From Xestospongia muta (lineage: Eukaryota; Porifera; Demospongiae; Haplosclerida; Petrosiidae), in NCBI GenBank assembly GCA_963693285.1, contig OY848929.1, forward strand, positions 4,652,501 to 4,716,500: a DNA stretch of 64,000 nucleotides. The letters are read 5' to 3'. The position numbers were made by a program, and so were the translations under genes. The stretch's first letter is position 1, and each line of letters opens with the position of its first letter. The notes beneath the pieces were generated by a model, which had not been told where the DNA came from, searched no databases, and saw nothing but the letters and a program-made list of their open reading frames with translations. Positions 24,980 through 39,742 of this stretch are shown piece by piece.

Positions 24980-25434
24980 GTCCTGCAACCAAACCTTCCC
25001 TTCAGGTTCTTTAATTAGTGGGAGGGTCTGCCTATTGCCTAATCATACATTATCGGTACACGTGGCCGTCGTGGCGTGGCGTTAACGAGTATTTTTGATT
25101 TTACCCAAATTTGCAGTTTTATATCTTTAAAGGTCTTATAATTATAACGATGTTATTATTTTTAATAAGAAAAACAATTTTTGTGAGTTTGAATTAAGTC
25201 AAGTCTGGTCCAGCTGCAGGGCGTTTCAGTACTGAAGATGGTTGCTACTATTATAGTATACGGAGTTCTTATAGATTCTCCATTGTATTTTCTGTACAAA
25301 TTTTAGAATGTTTCCGTTTAAGTCGGTATACTTGAGCCACGTGTGACAAACAGTATGGTCTAATTAAAGCGCTGCCTTCTTCACAACGTGGAATAAACGT
25401 CCTCAGTCTCTACCTGATCATAGTAAGACGTATA
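24980..25434. other. Divergent promoter region, methyltransferase B / TGS1
   Basis: Contains an E-box-like CACGTG in ggtacacgtgg near the methyltransferase side (also present upstream of copy A near 24000) and another, ccacgtgtg, near 25336. The shared promoter function is inferred from gene orientation. Confidence 0.5.
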
Positions 25435-28826
<3,392 letters not shown>

Positions 28827-28965
28827 TTATATTAAACTTCCTGTATTAATTTTATGTTTTTCATGCACTTTATTTGCAAGAAGCTCCGCCTTTAATTATA
28901 CCAGAGATAATAGTATTATCTCTGATTATACGTTCTGGGTGGGGTTGAATTTTTTTTATCGAGTC

Positions 28966-30151
28966 ATGGATCTAATCTCTTTTGTCATACTTTATTTGAG
29001 TGCACTGCAAATTGCAAGCGGTGCTCCAGTTAGAGAGAACCCTAAAGGATTTGGCAGTGCCAAGTATGTCCTATTGATAGGGTGTGATGGCTTTGGTAAG
29101 TAAGTTGTAAGTTATATTGATCACAAATGTTGCTTCCACAAGGTGCTCTATATATGGACAATGCTACCTCCTTTTTACCGAATATTGCAAAATTTTACGA
29201 GAAAGGTTCTGCAGCAAAAGCTGGTACTGCAAGGGATCAAATGCCATCAGTAAGTGCTCCAAATTGGTCCACTTTGATCTGTGGTATGGATCCTTCGGAG
29301 AGTGGAGTGCAAAGTAACTCATGGGTCCCAAGTGATGATGCTCCTCCTAATAACATTGTGGAAGAAATGCCACCTATATCAGGACAGGGAAAGGTACAGT
29401 TATTGTCTCATTGGTCAACGTTTTGTTGAAACTATCTCTCATTGTACTAGATTCCTCAGACAATGTGGAATGCAGCAAAGTTACAGAAATCATCTCTTAG
29501 TATTGCTGTGGTGGAATCATGGGACTGGATACACTACCTTGTGGAACCTGAAATAGTGGACATGGAATATCGAGGACATGAGAATGACAATGCAACTGCT
29601 ACAGCTGTATCCTGAATAATCAAACAGCACAATGTTGCTTTTCTTGCTTGATTTTCCTTAATTTTTGCACCATTTGTAGTTAGTGTCATTTATTATGAAG
29701 AAGCCAAACCTCATGTTCATACATTTTGACTCCATTGATGATGCTGGTCATGCTCACGGCTGGGGAAGTACAGAGTACTATGATGCTACTAAGGTAATAT
29801 AATATAATACAGTAGACTTAAGTTGCTGTGTTTTTACATGAACACTCCTTGTAGAAGGTAGATGAATATATAGGTCAACTAATAACAGCTTTAAACACTG
29901 CTGGTATACTGCAAGATACATTGATTATGCTTACTGCTGATCATGGTGGCTATAAAACCAGTCATGGCTCCTTTAATCAAGCCTGTATGTATATTCCTGC
30001 TCTTTTCATGGGTCCTGGAGTGCAGAAAGGCTATACATTGTCTCAATATATTTCCAATAAGGATTTTGCTCCCACTGCTCTTAATGCTCTTGGATTAATG
30101 CCAGGGAAGTACATGACTGGAAGAATAGTTGAAGAAATGTATGAAAACTAG
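28966..30151 (+). CDS. Secreted phosphodiesterase-like protein of the alkaline phosphatase superfamily
   Basis: Five exons, about 315 residues: 28966-29095, 29143-29393, 29451-29606, 29680-29793, 29855-30151. An N-terminal signal peptide (LISFVILYLSALQIASG) is followed by the metal-binding LIGCDGFG. PSVSAPNWST is at the place of the NPP/PDE nucleophile (Thr in classic NPPs, here probably Ser). FDSIDDAGHAHG carries metal ligands D and H, and TADHGG the D-H pair, with a further His in KTSHGSF. The order and spacing match type I phosphodiesterase/nucleotide pyrophosphatases (ENPP-like) but the protein is short and lacks SMB and nuclease domains. The substrate is unknown. The third intron (29607-29679) looks U12-type. 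The gene lies 139 bp after TGS1 and 138 bp before the tetraspanin. Confidence 0.85.
29607..29679 (+). other. Candidate U12-type GT-AG intron
   Basis: The donor reads gtatcctgaa (consensus gtatcctt) and lacks the +3 to +5 bases typical of U2 donors here. A ttttccttaatt stretch resembles the U12 branch site, its A 18 nt before the terminal AG. Phase 0 on both sides keeps the frame. Confidence 0.65.
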
Positions 30152-30289
30152 CTAACTAATTCTAATAGTTATATAAACTTTAAATTTTGTTGCAATATAT
30201 TTCTGTCTTATGTCATAACTTTTATTTAATCTATGAATCTGATTAGCTACACCCTGTTTGTTGTTGCCTTGCAAAAGTGGGTGGTCATA

Positions 30290-31018
30290 ATGGCAGTTGT
30301 CAAGTTATTCAAGTCAATTTTTCTCATATTCCAGTTTATTTTTCTCGTGTTGGGATTAGGTGTTGTAGCTCTGGGAACGTGGCTGGAACTGGAGTTTAAA
30401 TCTTTCCAAGAATTGACTTCATCTTCTCAATTCCAGTATGGTCCTTATTTGGTCATTGTGGCTGGAGGTGCTGTAGTCATACTTGCAGTTGTTGGAATTA
30501 TTGGAGCCTGTTGTGAATCTAAAATCAATAAATTCTTGTTGGGGTTGTATGTCCTAGTTACATTTCTTTTTCTAGTTGGTCAACTTGTTGGAGCCATACT
30601 TGCAGTTGTGTTTCGTGAACAAGCTGAGTCTATCGCTAAAACAGCTTTGAATGAAAGTTTGATGTATTATGAGAGCAATGATAATGTTAAAAGTGCTTTG
30701 ACAGAGGTATGGGATGAAATTCAACGCAAACATAAATGCTGTGGTATCAACAGTGCACAAGATTGGATTGGTCATCTAACTAATTCTTCATATGTCTTTC
30801 CACAATCATGTTGCCAAAACACTAGTAATACTGACTGTGGTAAGACTGTAGACAGCATTGCGGATGCATATGGTTCAGGATGTTTAAATACAGTCGTTTC
30901 TATTATAAAAAATAGTCTAATGGCAGTGGCTGTGGCAGGAGCTGTTGTTGTTATTATTCAATTGGTCCTCACTTCTCTTGCTGTTTGTCTGTTATGTTTA
31001 AATGATTATGATGGATGA
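30290..31018 (+). CDS. Tetraspanin (intronless)
   Basis: Four-TM membrane organiser, about 242 residues, single exon. The start MAVVKLFKSIFL is preferred over an upstream in-frame ATG at 30233 because tetraspanins begin with a short basic segment before TM1. TM1 lies at about FLIFQFIFLVLGLGVVALG, TM2 at YLVIVAGGAVVILAVVGIIG followed by ACCES, TM3 at LLGLYVLVTFLFLVGQLVGA, and TM4 near the C terminus. The large extracellular loop has the hallmark KCCG, plus SCCQ, a later DCG and GSGC, giving the 6-cysteine pattern. N-glycosylation sites lie at NSS and NTS. Subfamily not assigned. Confidence 0.95.
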   Translation: MAVVKLFKSIFLIFQFIFLVLGLGVVALGTWLELEFKSFQELTSSSQFQYGPYLVIVAGGAVVILAVVGIIGACCESKINKFLLGLYVLVTFLFLVGQLVGAILAVVFREQAESIAKTALNESLMYYESNDNVKSALTEVWDEIQRKHKCCGINSAQDWIGHLTNSSYVFPQSCCQNTSNTDCGKTVDSIADAYGSGCLNTVVSIIKNSLMAVAVAGAVVVIIQLVLTSLAVCLLCLNDYDG

Positions 31019-31180
31019 CCTGACTCCATGCTTAGCTTTATAAACTTGTCGTGAAGTTTAACAGACAACATACAGTACATGTAAGAAATGACTGCATACA
31101 TTTTTTGTTCTAAAAATTAAATGATTTCATATTATTTTAATACATCATATAATTTAAATATATTAAAAAAATCCGCCAGT

Positions 31181-31944
31181 TTAATCTTCCACAAGAATCT
31201 TAATTCGAACTACAGATTGTAGAAACAAACGAACATCATCCTCTAAGGGATTACCCCTTAAATCTATCGTCTCTAACCAGGGTAAGCTCATAAGGTCATC
31301 CATATCAACACCAAGTCTACACAGTTGATTATGGCTAACATCGACTTCTTTAAGAGCAGAATAGGAGAGTACATCTGGTAGAACAGACAGAAGATTAGCA
31401 GACATTCTCAAAGTCTGTAGATTAGATAGCTGATTAAGTTCAAGTGGTAAAGATACTATTTGATTATTGCAAACATCGAGTTCTCTCAGCTCTGTCAAAC
31501 CTTGAAATGATTCTGGGATCGCAGTGAGCTGGTTGTGACTGGCATTTAAAGAGTTGAGATGAGTGAGGTTGGCAAGTTGGGAAGGCAATGTAGTGATTAG
31601 ATTGTGCGATATATCCAAACCTATTAAAAGGAGATATCATACAATATGTTGCTAAATCAACTCATTATAACAGTTGCTAAGTTACAAGGAAAGAGTTTAT
31701 AATATCTCATATACAATTTCCTGTAATTTTATATACTTGTTATTGTAGTAAATTTTGTGCAAAGTTTGTCCGGAATGGATTTGAGCTGGTTATGTGCTAG
31801 GAGTACACTCTGTAACTCTGTTCCTTTCATTAAAAAGAATATTGCATCTGGAAATTTACGGAGGTCACAGTGACGTAGATCAAGGCGATAACTGCCTTTC
31901 GCTTCCTCGCATCTTTGAGCTACTTTAGCTGCTTCAGAGGCCAT
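31181..31944 (-). CDS. LRRC20: Leucine-rich repeat protein, LRRC20-like
   Basis: Two exons (31737-31944 and 31181-31620), about 215 residues. It starts MASEAAKVAQRCEEAKGSY, then about seven LRRs of the LxxLxLxxNxLxxLP type (LDLRHCDLRKFPDAI, VLLAHNQLKSIP, LDISHNLITTLPSQL, LNASHNQLTAIPESF and so on). It ends with a capping repeat IDLRGNPLEDDVRLFLQ. Overall length and the N-terminal RHCDLRKFP start resemble LRRC20. It probably gives an intracellular protein-binding solenoid; its partner is unknown. It is convergent with the tetraspanin and divergent from the GOLD gene, about 200 bp away. Confidence 0.85.
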
Positions 31945-32142
31945 TTTGAAAGAGCCACTCCCACTAATTAATGATTATTATTATTCATTAGCTAGAAATA
32001 TTGAAAGTTTTTATTTACGGTATCACAAAAAATTAAAAAGGCGTTCTATTTCTGCAATTATCTGTGTAAGTGTACTTTCTTGACTAAGTTTCCATTCTTG
32101 ACTCTCTCTACATTTTTCAGTTATTAAACCAGTTTGTCAATC

Positions 32143-35100
32143 ATGGCAGACATCAAAGAAAACCACGAAACTCAAGAAGCTAGCGATCATAACGTCCAGG
32201 CGGTTCAATGTGAGGCCCAATCCATCCCATTAAGCACTGACTCGACTAGTTTAACAAGTGGAGAGAGCGTTGATAGTTACAGACCTATCCATTCTCTGCT
32301 GTTGTGTCCTGCTCAATGGACAGCTTTACTAGAATCACCTATATCATTAGTCAGACAAACCTCTGAGAATGATAAGGATTCTAAAGAAGTGGAGAAAGCA
32401 TTAGATACAGATTTTGCAGAGAACGCCTGTGAACAACCGGCTGATAACATCAGGTATGTTGATACTGCCATATTGGAACTGGTACTAAATAATTGTCAAA
32501 GACGAAAAACCTGGATGGTTTCCTTCATTCTTTGATCTTTAATGGTTACCATGACAATAGTTTTGGTCTTGTTCTATGGGCTAAAAATGTTGTAGTGAGT
32601 TAGTTGTCTAATTTGTGTGTTTTGTACTCTCCTGTTGTTGTCTACTCTCTCTTTGTGGTAATTTGATATTTGGTGATATCATCACTTCATCTTCAATAGC
32701 ACTATACTCCTTTAGTATCAGTGATAATAGAGACTTCTCTCTGATAAGAGGAGACACAACTGATAAGTTGATGGATAATAGAACACTAAAGCCTCTTTAC
32801 TTGGCCTTGCACGAGAAATTTTCTTTAATTTGGGTTTTGTTTACAGGCATCAATGAGTAATCTGGTAATATTAGCATTTAAATTATTAGTGTGACTCTGT
32901 ACAAGGGTTTTGTTGATATGTCATTCTCTGTCTCTCTCTCTTCCCCCCTCTCTCTCTAATGTTAATTGTGGTTGTTGTTAGTTGTTGTTCATTTGGGACA
33001 TGACTAACCCACAAGCAAATTGTAAAAACAACCCACTTGGTTTGTTCAAATATACTCATCCTTAACCACATTCAGTGTAATACTGTAAATATCTAGATAA
33101 TATAACAAGTTATTAACAGGGACTATTGTGTACATTGTGTAATATAAAGATGCTTATAATGACACTTGAGTTTAATACTATTGTACTAAACAAACTTGTA
33201 GTGTAATTCTTGCACTACTATTCTGTGTTAGTTGTTGAAACTATGCTGTGTCTTTGTTCTAGAGAAGGAGGATGTGATCACAAGTTATATGTCAGTGATC
33301 AATGTAAATGATGATTGATGTCATTGACTAGTAACATCCTTTACTCAACTGAACCAGAACAATCACTAGTTAGAACAGTTCTGTGCCTATAGTCCAATGC
33401 TCCACTTATTAGACCCAGAAACATTGGAATTTATTCCAGTGTCATGAACTCCCTTTGATGGCAGCATTAAAGCCAATGATATTCCCCTCTTGCTTTCATA
33501 CTCATACTCATATTGTTTACTGGGTTGTTCTAGAGGTTTGTGGACATGTACATATCAATACATAGGAGGGATTTGAAAATTAGTAAAATGACCAGACCAC
33601 CTACACTTACTCTTGTAAAATACTAGTAGAGTAATAATATATAATTATGACAGTAAACAACTACTATAGACTCTAGCTAGTATGTATCCTAAATGGATTG
33701 ACAAATGAGTAGATGGTAAATAAGTAGACAGACAGATTAAGAGGTGGATGAATAAAAGAATGAGTAAATGGTGATCATTTTTGCAGTGGCTCCTAGTTAT
33801 CTTAGTCTGAATTATGCCATGATCTTCACTAATACTACATCAACAATAAAGTATTACTAATAATATTCATCAAACACTACTGGGGTTCTTATAAATTTAT
33901 TCATATACCAGCTAGCAATGTTTACAATAGTATACTAACCATCAACATGGTAACTTCATTTATGATCATGGTAACTATAGCAACGGTGACACACCCACAT
34001 AATTACTGACTTATAGCATTTTGCTTATTCTTTCATTGATATGTTTATTCTTCATAAAAACAATAACTTTGACATTACTACTGTAGTGTATATAGCTACA
34101 ATATAATTGTATTGCCCTCATTCTTATGATAACCTTCAACTCTGTAGACATAATAATTAGTTGTTATAGAGACCTCTCATAATGGACACTTTCAAGTAGA
34201 GATATGTATTTAGTCAAACTCTATATACTAAGAGTTCTGAAGTCTGTTATATAGAGAAGTTTTACTTTCCTGGCAATTCTATTATTGATATTTCATTTCT
34301 TTTTAATAGTGAGTCAAGTGAAGATAGATTGGTGTTATATGTAGTACAAGAAACCTGTTGTGAAGTAAGTACAAAGTACAACCACTCAATACATATATTA
34401 TAGACATTAGTATAGTCTGTGTGTATTACTATAAGTTTGTACAACCACTGAATACATATATTATAGACATTAGTATAGTCTGTGTGTATTACTATAAGTT
34501 AGTACAACCACTGAATACATATATTATGGACATTAGTATAGTCTGTGTGTATTACTATAAGTTAGTACAACCACTGATCTATAATAGATATAAGTATAGT
34601 CTATATATGTTACTATAAGTTAGAGCAGGAACCTTAGCATGTGCTGTACATGTGCAAAGGTGAAGCTTTGATAGTATATTATCACTTTTAAGTGCTATTT
34701 TAATGACTACTATGTTTTTTACTTTTTACTCTAGTAGTAGAGTTAATTAGGATAGTTACAATTAGACAATATATATACCATATTGATCTATAATAGCTGC
34801 CATTAGACTAATGAACATCACTAACAAACAATAGATATCATAGTGACCTAATATAGTTAGCTACCATTAGACTAGTGAAGATGGCCACTTACAAACATAT
34901 ATCATAGTGACCTAAGATAGCTCTAGTTACCATTAGATGAGTGAACATGACCACCTACAACCATAGTGACATAATGATCTAGTATTTTCTCTAGTCAATG
35001 TCCTTATTTGGTCATAGCAAGTAAAATACTATTAGTATACAAGTTGCTATTATAATAAGTTCCTTATCAACTGCTATCGAACAATTTTGATATTTTTGTA

Positions 35101-37194
35101 CTTTTCTATAGAATTTGATTAGATAAACTGTTATTGTTTTCATGTGAACTATGAGGGTTATGGTGATTTAGACTCTGTCCTCTCTTTATGTAGCCCCTCT
35201 TAGTCTAACTTGTACTATAGAAATTAATAATTACATTATTATAACCTCTTCTTCTTTTTGTACACAGGAGGGACCTGTTTTTAATAAGCCCCTTCCATTA
35301 ACTTTAATTGAGACCGTAAATGAAGAAGACAGTGAAAATGAAGAGTCAGAAATAAACGACTCTGGTGAGATGGGGAATGTTTCACTTGAGTCAAGCGGTG
35401 AGAAGAGTGACAAAGATAGAGTGAGCCAGACGCCAGCTCATTTATTACCTATAAGTACATCGTCTCAAACATCTAGTGAAGGATCTTGCACTATTGATGG
35501 TTCTGGCAATGAAGGGACACGAGGAGGAGAGACACCAAGTTTATCGGATCGCTCATCAATCCCATCCACACCTATATCTGAAAACCGTCTTCCTTTAGCA
35601 GTACTTATTGGTTGTAAGACTCATTCAAGAAACGTCTCAGAAACACCATCTCTACCACCATTCATGTCATCGTCTTCTTCCTCAGCTTATCACTCGAGAA
35701 ACAGCTCCATGGCATCACAGATCACTTCAGATTGTTTTGATTCTGATAGTCAGTTCACAGATATAGATTCTTGCATAGTAACTTATAATAGTGACCTACA
35801 TAGACCTATCAGTTTACAAGAAGCACGTTTTAAATTTCCAGATATAACATCAATGGAAATATCCATGCAAAAGCAAAGCTACTCATTTAGTGACCTCAAT
35901 TTGACCACACCCATCCGTGTACCTGAACACCTTTTTGTTCCATCTCCCAAGTTAGAGGAGACACTAAGAACTGACGATGAAGTAGGGAAGTTACCGAGTG
36001 CTCCTGCAGAGAGTTTTGAAGAGAAACACTTATCTGCAGCCATGAAGAGTTCAGAGTGGATAAAACGGGAAATGAGAAGAGCTCGACAAACTATGATACA
36101 AGTTAGAGACACCTTACAATATCTATCTTACGCAACTGATCTTGTCCTGTATTCATAGTAAACACTGCGTCACTAATACTAGCTATATCTATGGCTTGCG
36201 TATAGTAAAGTCTTAAGTACATGTATATGAGTTCTCATTAGGAACTTGTTGCATAAGTTAAATAGCTGTGGTGAATTGTTTGTAGTAACACTAATTTCAT
36301 TAGCTTACTCAAGTGACTGCAGTAAACTTTATTATGTAAATGGTTGTAACCATCAAAGAGAGTTAATATTTGGTCAATTGATTGTTCAACTGTCTAACTG
36401 TAAACCACGACTTTTAGTGCAGACTGGTGTCTAGTTACTAGGCAGTCTTTAATCAGCTTAGATTGTACACTGTTAGAAGTTTGTCATTATTGTGATCTTT
36501 TTCTATATCTTAGGTAAAAGTCTCATCCAAGTCAAGGCATGTTGTACATTTTAATGTTAAAGCTGGAGATATGTTTGTGTGGGAATTTGCAACCAAAAGA
36601 AAAGACATAGGTTTTGGTATGTTAACTAATTATTTGTTGTGAGAGTAGTTACTATTAATATCCTCCTCTTTGTGTTAGGTTTGTCTTTTGAACCCACTGA
36701 AATAGCTACACAAGAGAGTCCTGAACCACTTGAAGAAGAGGTAAGAAGTCAATGTAATGAATGATATTATGTATCTCCCGTTTTTCTGTTGTTCTAGGAG
36801 CAAACACCAGAACTCGAAATGGTTCCTATTCTACCTATCCTTCGTGTTAATACACATACTCATCCTGTCATTGGTTGCCATACAGCAACTCAAGATGGAG
36901 TGTATGAAATTTTATTTGACAACTCATACTCGAGGTATTTGACAAATATTTGCTTTGTAATGTCATATTTCTAGGTATTCAACAAGTACATATTTTATAA
37001 TGACATATTCTAAATACCCTAACAATTGTACAGATGACCAATATAATAATAATACACGCGCACACACGCACACACGCACACACACATAATCATAATAAAT
37101 ATTTTTATTTTTATTTAGATTTTTTGCAAAGGAGTTGTATTATCGTATCACAACTAAACCATTAATTCCCAATGAACATTATTTGAACCAGTGA
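32143..37194 (+). CDS. GOLD-domain protein with long disordered N terminus
   Basis: Seven exons, about 525 residues: 32143-32453, 34310-34364, 35268-36101, 36514-36616, 36679-36740, 36798-36934, 37119-37194. Residues 1-400 are Ser/Thr/Glu-rich and probably disordered, with SWTPH-free low complexity and a basic helix near EWIKREMRRARQTM. The C-terminal 140 residues form a GOLD domain: HFNVKAGDMFVWEFATK, DIGFGLSF, an acidic insert (EPLEEEEQTPELE), then VPILPILRVNTHTHP, DGVYEILFDNSYSR and ELYYRIT. This resembles the GOLD domains of TMED8, SEC14-like and FYCO1 proteins, which act in membrane traffic. There is no TM segment, signal peptide, FYVE or RUN domain, so it is not a p24 protein. A poly(A) signal lies about 230 bp downstream. 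Confidence 0.82.
32454..34309 (+). other. 1.9-kb intron 1 of GOLD gene
   Basis: No second gene was found on either strand. A cluster of short (TC)n and (TTG)n stretches lies near 32925-32995. A perfect tccttaac near 33055 resembles a U12 branch site but has no matching donor. Confidence 0.55.
34376..34622 (+). repeat. 63-bp minisatellite, four copies
   Basis: Copies start at 34376, 34439, 34502 and 34565, each beginning gtacaaccact and containing cattagtatagtctgtgtg. The first three are nearly identical; the fourth is diverged. It lies directly behind the exon at 34310-34364. Confidence 0.92.
34786..34975 (+). repeat. Diverged repeat units, family A
   Basis: Three degenerate copies of a unit containing agtgacctaa-gatag, taccattagac and agtgaacat. 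The same core occurs in the 92-bp array at 50423-50630 in the CDK14-like gene intron. Confidence 0.7.
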
Positions 37195-37625
37195 CTGTTG
37201 CCGTCTTAATATTAGAGATTTTTATCATGACTGTATAGTAAACTCAAAAATGCAAATTCTATATTTATTAATTTTAAAATGTGCAACTTTTAAAGTTCCA
37301 CTGTGATGTTGTTAATGTTGTTAATGTAGAAATATGTGTGCATTCCCAATGTATTCTGTGTCAAAGTTTAATTTTATTATGATTATATTACTGTCTTCCC
37401 TACTTATGTGCTTCTCTGTTGACAATAAAAGAAATTAACACTGAAATCTTCATATAATAATAAATGTTACTTGTCTCTGCAATTGAAAATTAATGTACAC
37501 AATTATTTTTAAAACTAGATCCTTCAACAAAACTACTTTCAAGTCACATTGACAAGGATATAATCAAATAGTTATAATTTTAATAAATTAACTAATAAGA
37601 ACGAGTCTCCCTTTCCGTATCTGGT
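37195..37625 (+). other. Intergenic region, GOLD gene / methyltransferase C
   Basis: Contains the 3' UTR of the GOLD gene with an AATAAA at 37424-37429 and, toward 37600, the promoter side of the third methyltransferase. No gene was seen. Confidence 0.55.
37424..37429 (+). terminator. Poly(A) signal AATAAA
   Basis: AATAAA 230 bp after the GOLD gene stop codon, in an otherwise AT-rich 3' flank. Likely cleavage follows within about 30 bp. Confidence 0.5.
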
Positions 37626-38675
37626 ATGGCTGTACGGGAAGATTATTCAAAGAAAGATGTAATAATTGGTAAGAAAAGCTTTATATATAGTGTAAAAGGA
37701 TAATAGTCAAATAGCTACATACACGTAGATAAGCATGGCTATATTACATCCAGTGTCTGTCCAGCAGATAACCAATATAGTGAATATTAAAGTGATCTCC
37801 ACCCCTAAACCCTAAGCATTAACTATATACACTAAAGTACGACTTTCTGCTGGACAAGTAAACACGTTATATATTTATATCTGCAACATAACCATGTAGG
37901 TCATTATGATAACTTGGCTGATAAATATGACCGTTTCTATGAATATCGATATGATAAAATGGCAGAACTAGCGATCAAATGGGCTAGCATCACACCTGAT
38001 GACAAAGTGGTTGATATTGGTGGAGGAACTGGTGGTGTGGCTGAAATAATCAAGAAGAAAGCAGGTATGATAGAATATTAACTGTAAGTATAATTCGATT
38101 GCTTAGTAGGTTTAAAGACTAATGTACTAGTAGTTGATCCCAGTCCAAAATCAATCGAGAAGGCAAAGCAGAAGCCAGGTTTAGCAGTAATCCTTGCTGA
38201 TGCTACTCAATTTCTTGATTCAGATCAGTCACGTCACTACAATAAGTATCTTCTTTTCCATTGCCTTCATCACATTTCAGACCAGAAATCTGTTTTTTCA
38301 CAAATGTATCAACGTCTCCCTCTTAATGGACAGTTATTGATAGTACAACATGATGGTGAGAAATTTTCTTTGCCACTTTGGAAGGAAGCATACAACAAAA
38401 GAAGTCAAGTCCAACCATTAAGTGAGACTATAGAATACTTGGAAGCTGTTGGATTTACTGTTGTCAAAGGTGAAGAGATTCATGAGTATCTCTTTAACAA
38501 AGAGGACTATTTTTACATGATACGTCATAGAACTTATACAGTGTTAGAATTTTTTACAGATGAAGAAATTGAAGCAGGCATTGTAGAAATGAATGAAGCA
38601 TTTTTCAAATATTCAGACACTGTCAACATTAATGTTTGTCGTTTTATAATACATGCTGAAAAACATACAGAGTAA
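37626..38675 (+). CDS. SAM-dependent class I methyltransferase, copy C (dispersed paralogue)
   Basis: Three exons: 37626-37668, 37900-38064, 38110-38675; about 257 residues. Motif I is VVDIGGGTGGVAEIIKK, then LVVDPSP. The middle exon is exactly 165 nt, as in copies A and B, and both introns interrupt the same codons, so it shares one ancestral gene with them. Divergence is much larger (about half the residues). Here the second intron is 45 nt and contains stop codons, so it cannot be read through. It lies about 13 kb from the A/B pair on the opposite strand. Substrate unknown. Confidence 0.85.
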
Positions 38676-38829
38676 AAGTATGTTTTAACTTATATGAATT
38701 GTGAATAATTTGCTGAAAATTGATACACATAAAAATTTGTCTACTGAAAGAATAGTGTGTAGAAAAAATTGAAAATATAAACAATTTTTATTGAACAGCC
38801 AAAGAATTATCAAGGAAATTCAATGTGAA

Positions 38830-39690
38830 CTATTGTGTCAATAATGAGGCTTTCTTCATTTCTAATTGTACCTTAAGGTCGATTAGGTGTTTTAGATTGA
38901 GTTCACTGGTTTTCTTAGAGTCTCTGAAGCATTGAAGTTCAAATTGAATCTATTAGGAAAGACAAAACTCAGTAGATTATCATAGGTTCATAGGTTTACT
39001 CTTAAAAGGGAATTGATAAGCTGCTGTAGTAATTGATATACAAGGTACATAAGCTAGGTTGAGTAATACGTCAAGCTGTTGTTATACCTTGCTTTCCATG
39101 GAGTGAAGTTTAATTTTGTAGTTAGAGTCAAATTTGTCCAGATGTTTCAATACATAGAAAGTAATTTTGTCCATGTGAAACTGAGGATATCATTAAATAC
39201 TTTCATCAGTAATAGCAACTTTCTTACTTGAACGATCTTCCTTTTTAAAACTTCAGATGTTAGATATTTTTCACAAAAGCTGATGAAGTCACCTCTTGGT
39301 GTATTTTCATCTTTTAATTCCAAACTTTCATCCCTGCATAAATTTATTTAATTACAATAATTATAACAAAATATAATTAACATACTTCAAGGAGTGTTTA
39401 GGAAAGATCGAGACTGAATGAAAGTGTAACATGCTATAATAGTGATGATGAAACTGACTTGGGTTAGCTCTCCTACAACAAAAGGTTGAAAATATTCCTG
39501 TTTATTTAGTTTTATAACATACATATTACTGTCCTGACAGATGATATCTAATGACGCAGGATAAAATACTTCAACTTCATTTACATGTGTACTGGGTCTA
39601 AGTTTTAGTGTATCTAAAAAAAAATTTTATAACCAATAATTTATTATATATATATATATATTATTATTATTATTATTATTATTATTATCA

Positions 39691-39742
<52 letters not shown>

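Larger units (their letters stand above)
22911..25110 (-). repeat. Head-to-tail tandem duplication carrying two methyltransferase genes
   Basis: Unit A is about 22911-24047 and unit B about 24048-25110. Both begin with agcattattataattatt and continue with gtaaggtgtggtgctcagac. Both end with a block containing ggtacacgtgg and gtatttttgattttacc. The units abut directly. Coding parts are almost identical; the 3' flank of A has about 100 extra bp. This points to a fairly recent gene-level duplication. Confidence 0.88.
34365..35267 (+). other. 0.9-kb intron 2 of GOLD gene, repeat-rich
   Basis: Holds the 63-bp tandem array (34376-34622) and the dispersed repeat (34786-34975). No coding content was seen. 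Confidence 0.65.

Noticed and set aside
33055..33076. Perfect U12 branch-site-like tccttaac followed by AG after about 10 nt
   Set aside because: No U12 donor upstream in the GOLD gene intron and no frame-compatible exon follows; treated as chance.
34376..34622. Regular repeats that superficially resemble a CRISPR array
   Set aside because: The 63-bp units abut with no unique spacers, and the genome is clearly eukaryotic; it is a minisatellite.
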